Counted from the stretch's first letter, positions 7,364-15,680 are shown. The stretch: 20,074 bases of DNA from CAZEJS01 sp964512645 (GCA_964512645.1 CAZEJS010000036.1:1-20074); one strand, 5' to 3'. Notes: generated by a model from the letters alone, not told the origin. Translations and numbers: made by a program.

Positions 7364-7597
7364 TTGGCCAATCCTCTGGCACAACAGGTAGAAAAGATAC
7401 TGGCGTCGGCAGTCGGCGATTTCATCGCCAAAGCGACGGTCAAGAAGAATTGCGAACTCATTGGAGCATCGCCTGACACGCTGTCTTCCGCCCAGTTGCC
7501 GGAGCTGGCTGCCCATATCGAGAAATCGGTTTCTTTCTTCTCTGGAAAGGAGACCGGAGTAGAGGTCGCCGAGAAAATCAGGAACATCGGCGGTTGA
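7364..7597 (+). CDS. small helical protein of unknown function
   Basis: I do not recognise this family. With TTG 7364 as start, six bases after CGGGAGG (7351-7357), the product is 77 residues; the frame is open to 7265, but the upstream codons show no sign of selection and cover the promoter and leader. The protein looks soluble and all-helical: an amphipathic first half (LAQQVEKILASAVGDFIAKA), a central KKNCELIGASPDTL turn, then ELAAHIEKSVSFFSG and a short end helix. There is no membrane segment, metal motif or signal peptide. It ends 23 bases before the chemoreceptor gene on the same strand, so a role connected with that receptor is a guess from position only. Confidence 0.65.
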   Translation: MANPLAQQVEKILASAVGDFIAKATVKKNCELIGASPDTLSSAQLPELAAHIEKSVSFFSGKETGVEVAEKIRNIGG

Positions 7598-7620
7598 GTT
7601 AGTCCGGGGACGCGCTTGCT

Positions 7621-8898
7621 TTGACCAGAAACCTCAGCATCAAGCAGAAGACCGCCATAATTGGGGCGCTTCACGGCCTCGTCTCGCTGTTGATAGTCAT
7701 TCCGCTTCTGGTGGCGCTCACCGATCTCACCCGCAACAAGCTGGTACTGGTTTCCGCGTTGCTCTTCGTGGTGGTGGTGGTGGGGGAGACCGTGTACATC
7801 CTGTTCTTCCAGAGGACGTTCACTTCGTCGCTTTCGCCCGTCATCGATTTCTCCCACTCGGTCGCGCAGGGTGACCTTACCTCGCACCTCGAAGCGGGTT
7901 CGAACGACATCGTGGGGCAGTTGATAGCCGCCGAGAACTCCATGGTCCTGAGCCTCAGGGTCATCCTGGAGAAGCTGAGAGAGGCTTCCACACTGGTGAG
8001 CGCGACCGCCGAGGAGCTGGCCGCCTCGTCCGAGGAGGTCATGGCTTCCGCGGAAGAGGTATCTTCGACGGTGGAGCAGATCTCCAAGGGGGCCGAGTCG
8101 CAGGCGCGCGCCGTCGAGGAGACCTCGGAGATAATCAACGAGATCGCGGGGATGGCCTCGAACGTCGCGGACCAGGCGAGGGCATCGGCGGATACCGGGC
8201 GCGCGGCCAACGAGATAGCGAGGTCCGGGTCTTTGAGCGCCGAGCAGGCGGCCACGAAGATGCTGGAAATGCAGCAGGCGATGGACAGCGTAACCGAGAT
8301 CATGCAGGGGCTCGGCGACCGCTCCATGCAGATCGGCCTTATCGTTGATGTCATCACCAACATCTCCGAGCAGACGAACATGCTGGCCTTGAACGCCGCA
8401 ATCGAAGCCAGCCGCGCCGGAGAGCACGGCAGGGGCTTCGCGGTGGTCGCCGAGGAGGTGCGAAGCCTCGCGGAGAGCAGCCGAAAGGCCGCCGACCAGA
8501 TATCCAAGATGATCAGGGACACCGAGAGCGAAACCACCAGGGCGCTCAAAGCGGTAGGCACCAGCAAGGAGATAATATCCAGCTCGATCGACGTCATCCG
8601 CTCTACGCTGGAGGCCCTGACTAACGTCGCCCAGATCGTGGAGGATATCGCCGGGGGCGCCGAATCGGTTTACCGCGCCACTGAAGCGCAACGCGACGGC
8701 TCCGAGCGCGTTGTCAAGGCGTCCCACGATATTGCCGCCATAGCGCAGCAGGCCGCCGCCGGTACCCAGGAGGCATCCGCGGCCGCGAATCAGCAGACCG
8801 CCTCGATGGAGGAAATGCGCGCTTCCATCCAGGAGCTCGCGAGACTCTCGATAGAGATGAAGCGCCTGGTGGACGATTTCAAGCTAGAGGAAGGCTGA
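7621..8898 (+). CDS. methyl-accepting chemotaxis protein without an extracellular sensor domain
   Basis: A 425-residue chemoreceptor. Two membrane helices (about 12-33 and 41-63) are joined by only some seven residues (TDLTRNK), so there is no periplasmic/outside ligand domain. A HAMP-like segment (about 64-115, with the P...F...VAQGDL pattern) leads into a long coiled coil. The signalling hairpin tip is canonical: NMLALNAAIEASRAGEHGRG followed by FAVVAEEVRSLAE, around residues 250-285, which binds CheA/CheW. No C-terminal CheR-tethering pentapeptide is seen (ends DDFKLEEG). The start is TTG 7621, ten bases after GGGGA. No che or flagellar genes are in the window. It may sense membrane state or signals inside the cell, or act with another sensor; that is inference. 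Confidence 0.93.
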   Translation: MTRNLSIKQKTAIIGALHGLVSLLIVIPLLVALTDLTRNKLVLVSALLFVVVVVGETVYILFFQRTFTSSLSPVIDFSHSVAQGDLTSHLEAGSNDIVGQLIAAENSMVLSLRVILEKLREASTLVSATAEELAASSEEVMASAEEVSSTVEQISKGAESQARAVEETSEIINEIAGMASNVADQARASADTGRAANEIARSGSLSAEQAATKMLEMQQAMDSVTEIMQGLGDRSMQIGLIVDVITNISEQTNMLALNAAIEASRAGEHGRGFAVVAEEVRSLAESSRKAADQISKMIRDTESETTRALKAVGTSKEIISSSIDVIRSTLEALTNVAQIVEDIAGGAESVYRATEAQRDGSERVVKASHDIAAIAQQAAAGTQEASAAANQQTASMEEMRASIQELARLSIEMKRLVDDFKLEEG

Positions 8899-8899
8899 A

Positions 8900-9394
8900 G
8901 TGGCGGCGGGAGGCAGCTCCTTCGATATCGTGAGCAAGGTGGAACTCCCCGAACTGGACAACGCCCTCAACCAGGCTCGCAAAGAGATCGACAACAGGTT
9001 CGATTTCAAAGGCACCGGTTCGCGGATCGAGGGCGGCCACGAGACGATCACCGTATTCTCCGCCGACGAGTTTCATTTGCAGTCGATGCTCGATGTGATC
9101 GAAACGCGCCTTATCCGCCGAGACGTCCCGGTGAAAGCCGTTTCCTGGGGCCCAATACAGCCGGGCCCCAAGGGTAGCGTGAAGAGGGAGGCCAGGGTGC
9201 TCCAGGGGATCGACCAGGACAAAGCCCGGGAGATCACCAAGTTCATCAAGGGCATCGACAAGAAGATCAACATCTCGGTCCAGAAGGACCAGGTAAGGGT
9301 CGCCGGCAAGAGCAAGGACGCCCTCCAGGCCGTAATCAAAGCGGTCAAAGAGCACGACTTCGGGTTGCCCCTCCAGTTCACCAACTACCGTTAG
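8900..9394 (+). CDS. yajQ: YajQ-family nucleotide-binding protein
   Basis: A 164-residue protein of the YajQ/UPF0234 family. It opens with SSFDIVSKVELPELDNALNQ, has the conserved DNRFDFKGT segment (about residues 31-39), KREARVLQGIDQDKAREI in the middle, and ends LPLQFTNYR, nearly identical to the family's usual ending. Family members bind nucleotides; the Xanthomonas homologue has been reported to bind cyclic di-GMP and to act with a transcription factor. The start is GTG 8900, one base after the chemoreceptor stop codon, with GAGGAAGG (8887-8894) inside the end of that gene, so translation is very likely coupled to it. This coupling to a chemoreceptor is unusual. Confidence 0.93.
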   Translation: MAAGGSSFDIVSKVELPELDNALNQARKEIDNRFDFKGTGSRIEGGHETITVFSADEFHLQSMLDVIETRLIRRDVPVKAVSWGPIQPGPKGSVKREARVLQGIDQDKAREITKFIKGIDKKINISVQKDQVRVAGKSKDALQAVIKAVKEHDFGLPLQFTNYR

Positions 9395-9405
9395 AGCGCG
9401 GCCCG

Positions 9406-10788
9406 GTGTCCCGCGTTAGCCAAAGCCCCCCGGACATCGCGCCGTTGTGTGGTCGCAGGTACCTCCTGGTGACTCTGGGTTGTTTCAAGAACGAGGTGGA
9501 ATCCGACCTGCTTCGCAGTCACCTTGGCACCCTGGGGATGCGCGAGACCGGCAATATCGCGAACGCCGACATTATCCTGGTCATGAGCTGCGGGTTCATT
9601 GAGGAAGCGTGTGACGAGGGCCTGGACACGATACTCGAGCTTCACGACGCGGCATGCGGGGCGCCGGCGAAGCCGCCCCTGGTCGTTGCCGGATGCATGG
9701 GTCAGCGGTACGGCACCGCGCTGCTGGAGGAGATGAACGAGCTCGCGGCGGTGCTCGGGTGTGACTGGAAGGAGGATGTCGGGCCGGCCCTCGCTGCCGC
9801 CCTTCGCGGGCGCAGGTACCTGAAAGGTCCCGGTACACCAGGTTCGCCCGGGGTATTAAGGACTGTGGACAGCTCCGAAAACGCGACCATTTACGTGAAA
9901 GCGGCAGAGGGTTGCGACCGGCACTGTGGTTACTGCACCATCCCGGCGATCAAGGGCGCGTACAGGAGCAGGCCGGTCGAGGAGATAGCCCGCGAGGTGA
10001 GGTCGCTGGCGCATGGGCGCCCGCGGGAAGTTGTTCTCCTGGCTCAGGACCTCTCGTCTTACGGGACCGATCTGGAAGGAGGCGTGGACCTCGCGGGACT
10101 GGTGCGCAGGCTTTCGCGCCTGGAGGAGGTCCACTGGCTGAGGCTGCTGTACCTCCAGCCGGAGGGCGTGACTACGGGTCTCTTGAGGGAAGTCGCCTCC
10201 AACCCCCGGGTGTGTCGCTATTTCGACATACCGTTCCAGCACGCCAGCGCACCCGTTCTCAGGGCGATGGGCAGGCAGGGGTCTTCATCGCGAAACCTTG
10301 AACTGGTGGAGCGAATACGCCGCGAGGTCCCCGGAGCGGTGATCCGGTCAACCGTGATGGTCGGGTACCCCGGGGAGACCGACGAGGACTTCTCCGCGCT
10401 GCTGGAATTCCTTGCCGAAGCGCGATTCGAATGGCTGGGAGCGTTCGTGTTCTCCCCGGAGGAGGGGACGCCGGCCGCGCGTATGCCCCACTGGGTGCCA
10501 GCCGATCTGGCGCTTTCACGTTATAATACGGTGGTCGAGACGCAGGAGAATATCGAGGCCGCAGGCCTCCATCGAATGACAGGCTGCGAACTCGAGGTGG
10601 TCGTCGACGAGCTCTGTGACGTCGAGCCGTACGACCTGGTGGGGCGTTCGTACAGGGAGGCCCCCGTAGTAGACGGTATGATCTATCTGACGCGCGCAGG
10701 CTCGGGTACCGCGGATGCGAAACCGGGGGATTTCGTGCGGGCCCGCGTCACCGGGCACGAAGGGCTTGACCTTGTCGCAGAAATCTAG
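9406..10788 (+). CDS. rimO: ribosomal protein S12 methylthiotransferase
   Basis: Radical-SAM enzyme that adds a methylthio group to an aspartate of ribosomal protein S12. At 460 residues it has the three expected parts: an N-terminal UPF0004 domain with cluster-binding C26, C62 and C97 (LGCFKNEVESD, MSCGFIEEA, AGCMGQ), a radical-SAM core with C170-x3-C174-x2-C177 (EGCDRHCGYCTIP), and a C-terminal TRAM domain. The SCGFI motif and AQDLSSYGTDL favour RimO over the tRNA enzyme MiaB. The start is probably GTG 9406, 12 bases after the yajQ stop codon; the ribosome site is weak, and the first 15 residues look less conserved than what follows. It lies beside pgsA and cinA, as in many Bacillota. Confidence 0.93.
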   Translation: MSRVSQSPPDIAPLCGRRYLLVTLGCFKNEVESDLLRSHLGTLGMRETGNIANADIILVMSCGFIEEACDEGLDTILELHDAACGAPAKPPLVVAGCMGQRYGTALLEEMNELAAVLGCDWKEDVGPALAAALRGRRYLKGPGTPGSPGVLRTVDSSENATIYVKAAEGCDRHCGYCTIPAIKGAYRSRPVEEIAREVRSLAHGRPREVVLLAQDLSSYGTDLEGGVDLAGLVRRLSRLEEVHWLRLLYLQPEGVTTGLLREVASNPRVCRYFDIPFQHASAPVLRAMGRQGSSSRNLELVERIRREVPGAVIRSTVMVGYPGETDEDFSALLEFLAEARFEWLGAFVFSPEEGTPAARMPHWVPADLALSRYNTVVETQENIEAAGLHRMTGCELEVVVDELCDVEPYDLVGRSYREAPVVDGMIYLTRAGSGTADAKPGDFVRARVTGHEGLDLVAEI

Positions 10789-11461
10789 CGGGCTCGCGGG
10801 GCTGGCCGAAGCAGCGGTCGCCGGGAAATGGTTTAACCCGGCGAACCTGATGACTGCGTTGAGAGTCGCCCTTGCGCCCGTCGTGATAGTGCTGCTGCTT
10901 TACCGCGGGGAACTGCCGTTCGGCGTGTCCAACACCCTCACCGCAGGCATCGTGTTCATACTGGCCGCCCTCACCGACAAGGCTGACGGGTACTACGCGC
11001 GCAAGAACGATTCCGTAACAACGCTCGGGCAGTTCCTTGACCCCCTTGCCGACAAGCTCCTGATGATACCGGTCATGGTCGCGCTCTGGTACGTCGGCTA
11101 CAGGAATCCTCCGGTCATTCTGCCGCTCTGGGTCGTGATTGTGGTAGTTGCGCGCGAGCTGCTGATATCGGGGATAAGGATAGTCGGCGCCCGCAAGGGG
11201 ATATCATTCCCCGCTTCTTGGTCCGGGAAGGCCAAGATGTTCACTCAGATAGTCGTGGTTTGCGTGTTGATATTCTTCCCCGGGAGCGCCGCTTCCTGGT
11301 GGGCCAGGACGCTGGTGTACGCCATGGCCGCAGTCACGGTCTTCTCTGGCGCCGACTACGTGTTTCGCGCCCGTCGAGAGGTATTCGGGAGTCAGGGCGC
11401 CGGCGGGGGTGACGCCGGTGGAGGGTCGCAGGAGGAGCGTGCGGAGACGGTGGTGCGATGA
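10772..11461 (+). CDS. pgsA: CDP-diacylglycerol-glycerol-3-phosphate 3-phosphatidyltransferase
   Basis: Integral membrane enzyme that makes phosphatidylglycerophosphate, the first committed step to phosphatidylglycerol. With TTG 10772 as start (eight bases after GAAGGG) the protein is 229 residues and its first 17 bases overlap the rimO end. The CDP-alcohol phosphotransferase signature is complete: D69-x2-D72-G73-x2-A76-R77-x8-G86-x3-D90-x3-D94, the metal and CDP site. About five membrane helices follow the family pattern. NPANLMTALRVALAP at the N-terminus is typical. An in-frame TTG at 10766 is too close to the ribosome site. The C-terminal tail (GGGDAGGGSQEE) is glycine-rich and probably disordered. 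Confidence 0.93.
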   Translation: MSQKSSGLAGLAEAAVAGKWFNPANLMTALRVALAPVVIVLLLYRGELPFGVSNTLTAGIVFILAALTDKADGYYARKNDSVTTLGQFLDPLADKLLMIPVMVALWYVGYRNPPVILPLWVVIVVVARELLISGIRIVGARKGISFPASWSGKAKMFTQIVVVCVLIFFPGSAASWWARTLVYAMAAVTVFSGADYVFRARREVFGSQGAGGGDAGGGSQEERAETVVR

Positions 11462-12708
11462 GTCGCGCTTCGCCTCGGATAGCGGTCCTCGCCGTCGGGG
11501 ACGAACTACTCTCCGGTGAGGTCGTCGACACCAATCTGAGGTCCGCGGCGGACGCCCTGGGTGACCGCGGTTTTGCCGTCGCAAGGCACGTTACGGTGGC
11601 CGACGACACGGATGCCATAAGCTCTGAAGTGTCAGAACTGGCCCGCGAATACGACGTGATCATCGTGACCGGAGGCCTTGGGCCGACGTCTGACGATCTC
11701 ACCACCGAGGCGATTGCTAAGGCGGCGGGAACAAGCCTGGTTTTCCAGCCGCACATCGAACAGCAGTTGATCGCTTTCTTCGATTCCCTGGGAAGATCCA
11801 TGCCCGGAGATAACCTGAAACAGGCATATCTTCCCGGGGGCGCGCTTGAGATTCCCGCGCAGGGTACGGCGCCCGGCTTCATGATAGAAATCGAAGGTGC
11901 TCTGGTTGCCGCATTGCCAGGGGTGCCCCGGGAAATGGAAGCGATGCTGGCCGGGGCGGTCCTGCCGGAGATCGACGCCAGGTATCCGAGGCGTACAGCA
12001 ACGGGCCTGAAGCGGCTGATGACCTTCGGGATGGGGGAGTCGGACGTTGCCCTCCTGCTGGCCGACAGGATCCACGCCGGTTCCGTTAAGTACGGGTTTC
12101 TGGCCCGAAGCGGCCCGATAATCGTCAAGCTGACGGCCGAGGCGGAAGATGATCGGGCGGTGTGGCAGGCGCTCCTGGCAGAAGAGCGCGAAGCCGAAAA
12201 GAGGCTCGGAGACCTCGTCTATTCGACGGACGACCGCTCGCTGGAAGAAGTGGTCGGCGAAATGCTTCGCGCTCGCGGCATGACGGTTTCGACCGCCGAA
12301 TCCCTGACCGCCGGGATGGTCAGCGCCAGGCTGGCCGACGTCCCGGGAAGCTCGGATTACCTTCTCGGCGGCGTTGTGGCTTACGGAGCCAAGGAGAAGG
12401 GGAGGCTTCTGGAGGTCCCCGCCGAACTGATGGCATGCGGAGTCGTCGGCACCGGCGTCGCCGAGGCGATGGCGCGTGGCGCGATGAAGCTGTTCGGTTC
12501 CGATATGGCGCTGGCGACGACCGGCATAGCCGGCCCCGGAACCGGCGGCGAGACCAAGCCTCGCGGCACTGTTGCACTGGCGGTCGTAGATCGGGAGAGA
12601 GCTGTGTCCATGGAACGCCGCCTGCCGGGGGACAGGGCCATGGTGCGCAATATCGCGACCATGGCCGCACTGAACGCGGCAAGGCTGTTTCTCTCCGCAG
12701 AACCCTGA
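11458..12708 (+). CDS. cinA: CinA-family protein (NMN deamidase / ADP-ribose pyrophosphatase type)
   Basis: A full-length 416-residue CinA with two domains: an N-terminal MoaB/MogA-like (COG1058) domain with GDELLSGEVVDTN near residue 19 and GGLGPTSDDLTTEA around 72-85, and a C-terminal PncC-type domain with STAESLTAGMVSARL (about 277-291) and TTGIAGPGTGG. PncC domains turn nicotinamide mononucleotide into nicotinate mononucleotide in NAD salvage; the N-terminal domain of some homologues hydrolyses ADP-ribose. The ATG overlaps the pgsA stop in ATGA (11458-11461), so translation is coupled. In many bacteria recA follows cinA; here it does not, and a promoter region for ileS comes next. Confidence 0.93.
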   Translation: MSRASPRIAVLAVGDELLSGEVVDTNLRSAADALGDRGFAVARHVTVADDTDAISSEVSELAREYDVIIVTGGLGPTSDDLTTEAIAKAAGTSLVFQPHIEQQLIAFFDSLGRSMPGDNLKQAYLPGGALEIPAQGTAPGFMIEIEGALVAALPGVPREMEAMLAGAVLPEIDARYPRRTATGLKRLMTFGMGESDVALLLADRIHAGSVKYGFLARSGPIIVKLTAEAEDDRAVWQALLAEEREAEKRLGDLVYSTDDRSLEEVVGEMLRARGMTVSTAESLTAGMVSARLADVPGSSDYLLGGVVAYGAKEKGRLLEVPAELMACGVVGTGVAEAMARGAMKLFGSDMALATTGIAGPGTGGETKPRGTVALAVVDRERAVSMERRLPGDRAMVRNIATMAALNAARLFLSAEP

Positions 12709-12748
12709 TGGTGCGCGTGCTCTGCGGTTCCACGCCGGCGGATCGGTG

Positions 12749-12796
12749 CTTCGAGCGAGTCGGCCCTGACGATGATTGACACTTCGAACGCGTCGG
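12749..12796. repeat. two near-identical 15-base boxes at the ileS promoter
   Basis: CTTCGAGCGAGTCGG (12749-12763) and CTTCGAACGCGTCGG (12782-12796) agree at 13 of 15 bases and start 33 bases apart, about three helical turns. Each has the form CGA-N5-TCG. In addition TCGGTGCT occurs at 12743-12750 and 12793-12800, overlapping the boxes on opposite ends. The second box lies wholly between the -35 and -10 elements, so a protein bound there should block the promoter. Confidence 0.5.
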
Positions 12797-12808
12797 TGCT
12801 AAGTTAAC
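12776..12808 (+). promoter_or_regulatory. ileS: promoter for ileS with extended -10
   Basis: A perfect -35 TTGACA (12776-12781) is followed 18 bases later by TAAGTT (12800-12805), itself preceded by TGC to make an extended -10 (TG at 12797-12798). Transcription would start near 12812, giving a leader of about 75 bases. This is the best promoter in the window and starts the ileS-lspA-lgt-rluD group. Confidence 0.6.
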
Positions 12809-12814
12809 AATTGT

Positions 12815-12868
12815 CGGGAATGCCCGCGTCAAGTGCATTGTTTGATAGAAGGCGGCCGTGTGGCCGCC
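12815..12868 (+). promoter_or_regulatory. ileS leader with two hairpins
   Basis: CGGG (12815-12818) and CCCG (12823-12826) form a short stem closed by AATG. A stronger stem, GGCGGCC (12851-12857) with GGCCGCC (12862-12868), has a GTGT loop and ends 10 bases before the GGAG of the ileS ribosome site. TGCATT occurs just before (12834-12839) and just after (12871-12876) this stem. No T tract follows and no T-box motif is visible, so the leader may act on translation or mRNA stability. Confidence 0.45.
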
Positions 12869-12885
12869 GTTGCATTACGGAGAAG

Positions 12886-15678
12886 ATGGACTACAAAGAC
12901 ACTCTCAATCTCCCCAGGACTTCGTTCCCCATGAAGGGAGACCTTGCCAGGAAAGAGCCGGTGATCCAGGCCGCCTGGAAGGAAACGAAGCTGTACGAGA
13001 AGATCCTGGAGCGGTCCCACGGAAGAGAGGCCTGGGTGCTCCACGACGGGCCCCCTTACGCCAACGGGGACATACACGTCGGGACAGCGTACAACAAGAT
13101 CCTCAAGGACATCCTGGTGAAGTACAAAACGATGCGGGGATTCAGGTGCCCTTACGTGCCCGGATGGGACTGCCACGGGCTGCCCACCGAGCACGAGGTC
13201 ACCAAGCGTCTGGGGCGTGACGCGAAGGTGGGCAAGCTCGAACTGCGCGAGAAGTGCCGGGAGTACGCCATGAACTTCGTCGCCAGGCAGTCGGAGCAGT
13301 TTCAGCGCCTGGGCGTTCTCGGGGACTTCGACAACCCGTACCTGACGTTGAACCCCGAATACGAAGCAACCAACATCGAGGTATTTGCGGACCTTTTCTC
13401 CAGGGGCATGATCTACCGCGGCCGCAAACCTATCCACTGGTGCACGACCTGCGTGACGGCCCTCGCGGAAGCCGAGATCGAATACGAGGACAAGGAGTCC
13501 TATTCGATATACGTGCGTTTTCCGCTCCTCGACGAGTTTCCTCCGCTCACGCAGCAGGGGCTGCCCGTTTCCATGCTCATCTGGACGACCACGCCGTGGA
13601 CACTTCCTGCGAACGTGGCGATAGCCCTTTCCCCCCGCTTCCCCTATGTCGGGGTGAACACCGGGGAGGAGGTCCTGGTGATGGCGGAGCCGCTCGTGGA
13701 AACGGTCATGCGTGAGACCGGAATAGAGCGGTATTCGATCGGGGAGAGCTTCGGGGCCGAGGAGATGGTGGGTTCGAAATGCCGACACCCCTGGGCGGAC
13801 TGGGATCCGGTCGTCGTCCTGGCGAGCTACGTTACTCTGGAAGCGGGAAGCGGTTGTGTGCACATAGCCCCGGGGCACGGCCAGGAGGATTATCTGACCG
13901 GGCTAGAATACGACCTGCCCGGCCCCATGCCCGTTGACGACGAAGGCCGGTTCACCGAGGAGGCCTGGCAGTTCGCGGGGATGAGCGTCACCGATGCAAA
14001 CCAGGCGATAATCGAGGACCTGGCCGAACGGGGCATTCTGCTGGCGCATGGCCGGCTCACCCACCAGTACCCACACTGCTGGCGATGCAAGCAGCCGGTG
14101 ATCTTCCGTGCCACCCCGCAGTGGTTCATCGCCCTCGACGGTGCCGACAACGGAAACCCGTTGAGGCGCAGCGCCCTCGATTCTATCGGCGGCGTCGAGT
14201 GGGTCCCGGATTGGACAATAAACAGAATAGGCTCGATGCTTGAGAACAGGCCCGACTGGTGCATCTCACGGCAGAGGGCCTGGGGTGTTCCGCTCCCGAT
14301 CGTCTATTGCAAGCAGTGCGGGCGCGAACTGGTTACGGACGAGACGCTCGGGGCGATAAGAGACATGATCGCCGCCGACGGCGCGGATGCCTGGTTCGCG
14401 AAAGAGCCCTCCGAGTTCCTGCCGGCGGGCTCTGCATGCACCGAATGCGGCGGGACGGACTTCGACAAGGAGAGCGACATCCTCGACGTATGGTTCGAGT
14501 CGGGTGTCAGCAACCTCGCCGTCCTCAGGAAGCGCCGGGAGCTGTCGTGGCCCGCCGATCTCTATACCGAGGGCAGCGATCAGCACAGGGGCTGGTTCCA
14601 GTCCAGCCTCCTGCTGTCGATGGGATACGCAGGCGGGCCGCCGTTCCGGGCCGTACTTACCCACGGGTTCACGGTCGACGGGGAAGGCAGGAAGATGTCC
14701 AAGTCCCTGGGGAACACAGTGGACCCCATGGAAGTCTGCAACCGATCGGGCGCCGACATCCTGAGGCTCTGGACCGCCTCTTCGGATTACTCCAGCGACG
14801 TCCCCATCTCCGACGAAATCCTCGCCAGGAACACCGAATCCTACCGGCGCATCCGGAACACTCTCCGCTTTCTGCTGGGCAACTGCCACGACTTCGACCC
14901 TGAAACCGATTCCGTGCCCGTTCAGGAGATGGAGGAGATCGACCGCTGGATGATCTCTAAGCTCCAGTGGCTCATCGACAGGGTCACCACCCTCATGGAC
15001 AGGTGGCTCCTTCACCAGGCCAGCCAGGCGCTTCAGCTCTTCTGCACCGTAGAGCTCAGCTCCCTGTACCTGGATATTCTCAAGGACAGGCTGTACACAC
15101 ATCCCGCCGACTCCCGTAGCAGGCGCTCCGCCCAGACCGCGCTTCTGGCAATCGACCTTGCGCTAACCGCCATGGTCGCGCCCATCCTGGCCCATACCGC
15201 GGAGGAGGCGTGGCTCGCGCTGCCCGAGCGGTCGCGTCCATTTGACAGCGTGCATCTGGCACCGTGGCCCACCGCGGACGAGGCGCTGCGCGACAGGGAA
15301 CTGGAACTTAAGTTCGACGTTCTTCTCGGAGTGCGGGAAAACGTGTACCGGTCGATAGAGGAAGCCAGGAAGTCGGGAGTGCTGGGAACCGGGTTGGAGG
15401 CGAAGGTGGTGGTTTTCGCCGAGGGTGAGAACCTGAAAGTATTGAGGGAGTGTCGGGCCCAGCTTCCGTCTATCATGATCGTCTCCGCTGTCGAGGTCGA
15501 GGAACTGCGCGATTTCAAGGGAGAGCGGACGGGAGGCGACATCGAGGTCGTCGTCGAAAGGGCGCCCGGGAGGAAATGCCAGAGGTGCTGGAACTACAGC
15601 CCGGGAGTCGGCGAGAGGCCGGACCTGGGGGAGATATGCGGGCGCTGCGTCGCGGCGCTGGAGGCTACCGGGCGATAA
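12886..15678 (+). CDS. ileS: isoleucyl-tRNA synthetase
   Basis: Class I synthetase that charges tRNA-Ile and edits valine. The start at ATG 12886 gives the family N-terminus MDYKDTLNLPRTSFPMK and 930 residues. The HIGH motif appears as H64-V-G-T67 (NGDIHVGTAYNKILKD), the editing domain includes WTTTPWTLPANVA, and KMSKS is at 603-607. The C-terminal zinc knuckle is complete: C898-x2-C901 and C918-x2-C921 (KCQRCW, ICGRC). This is the bacterial, zinc-finger-ended type, normally sensitive to mupirocin, rather than the eukaryote-like IleS2. GGAG (12879-12882) lies only three bases from the ATG, closer than usual, which may make initiation weak or controllable. The gene leads into lspA, an old and widespread pairing. 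Confidence 0.98.
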   Translation: MDYKDTLNLPRTSFPMKGDLARKEPVIQAAWKETKLYEKILERSHGREAWVLHDGPPYANGDIHVGTAYNKILKDILVKYKTMRGFRCPYVPGWDCHGLPTEHEVTKRLGRDAKVGKLELREKCREYAMNFVARQSEQFQRLGVLGDFDNPYLTLNPEYEATNIEVFADLFSRGMIYRGRKPIHWCTTCVTALAEAEIEYEDKESYSIYVRFPLLDEFPPLTQQGLPVSMLIWTTTPWTLPANVAIALSPRFPYVGVNTGEEVLVMAEPLVETVMRETGIERYSIGESFGAEEMVGSKCRHPWADWDPVVVLASYVTLEAGSGCVHIAPGHGQEDYLTGLEYDLPGPMPVDDEGRFTEEAWQFAGMSVTDANQAIIEDLAERGILLAHGRLTHQYPHCWRCKQPVIFRATPQWFIALDGADNGNPLRRSALDSIGGVEWVPDWTINRIGSMLENRPDWCISRQRAWGVPLPIVYCKQCGRELVTDETLGAIRDMIAADGADAWFAKEPSEFLPAGSACTECGGTDFDKESDILDVWFESGVSNLAVLRKRRELSWPADLYTEGSDQHRGWFQSSLLLSMGYAGGPPFRAVLTHGFTVDGEGRKMSKSLGNTVDPMEVCNRSGADILRLWTASSDYSSDVPISDEILARNTESYRRIRNTLRFLLGNCHDFDPETDSVPVQEMEEIDRWMISKLQWLIDRVTTLMDRWLLHQASQALQLFCTVELSSLYLDILKDRLYTHPADSRSRRSAQTALLAIDLALTAMVAPILAHTAEEAWLALPERSRPFDSVHLAPWPTADEALRDRELELKFDVLLGVRENVYRSIEEARKSGVLGTGLEAKVVVFAEGENLKVLRECRAQLPSIMIVSAVEVEELRDFKGERTGGDIEVVVERAPGRKCQRCWNYSPGVGERPDLGEICGRCVAALEATGR

Positions 15679-15680
15679 CT

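Noticed and set aside
7768..7782. Five tandem GTG triplets as a phase-variation tract
   Set aside because: Triplet changes would stay in frame and only alter a run of valines in a membrane helix of the chemoreceptor.
9146..9170. 8-bp inverted repeat TGGGGCCC/GGGCCCCA in yajQ
   Set aside because: Stems of this length with a nine-base loop are expected by chance several times in 20 kb of GC-rich DNA.
12709..12885. T-box riboswitch for ileS
   Set aside because: Expected from other Gram-positive ileS genes, but the conserved AGGGTGG-type T-box sequence and a large stem I are not visible, and the promoter leaves only about 75 bases of leader.
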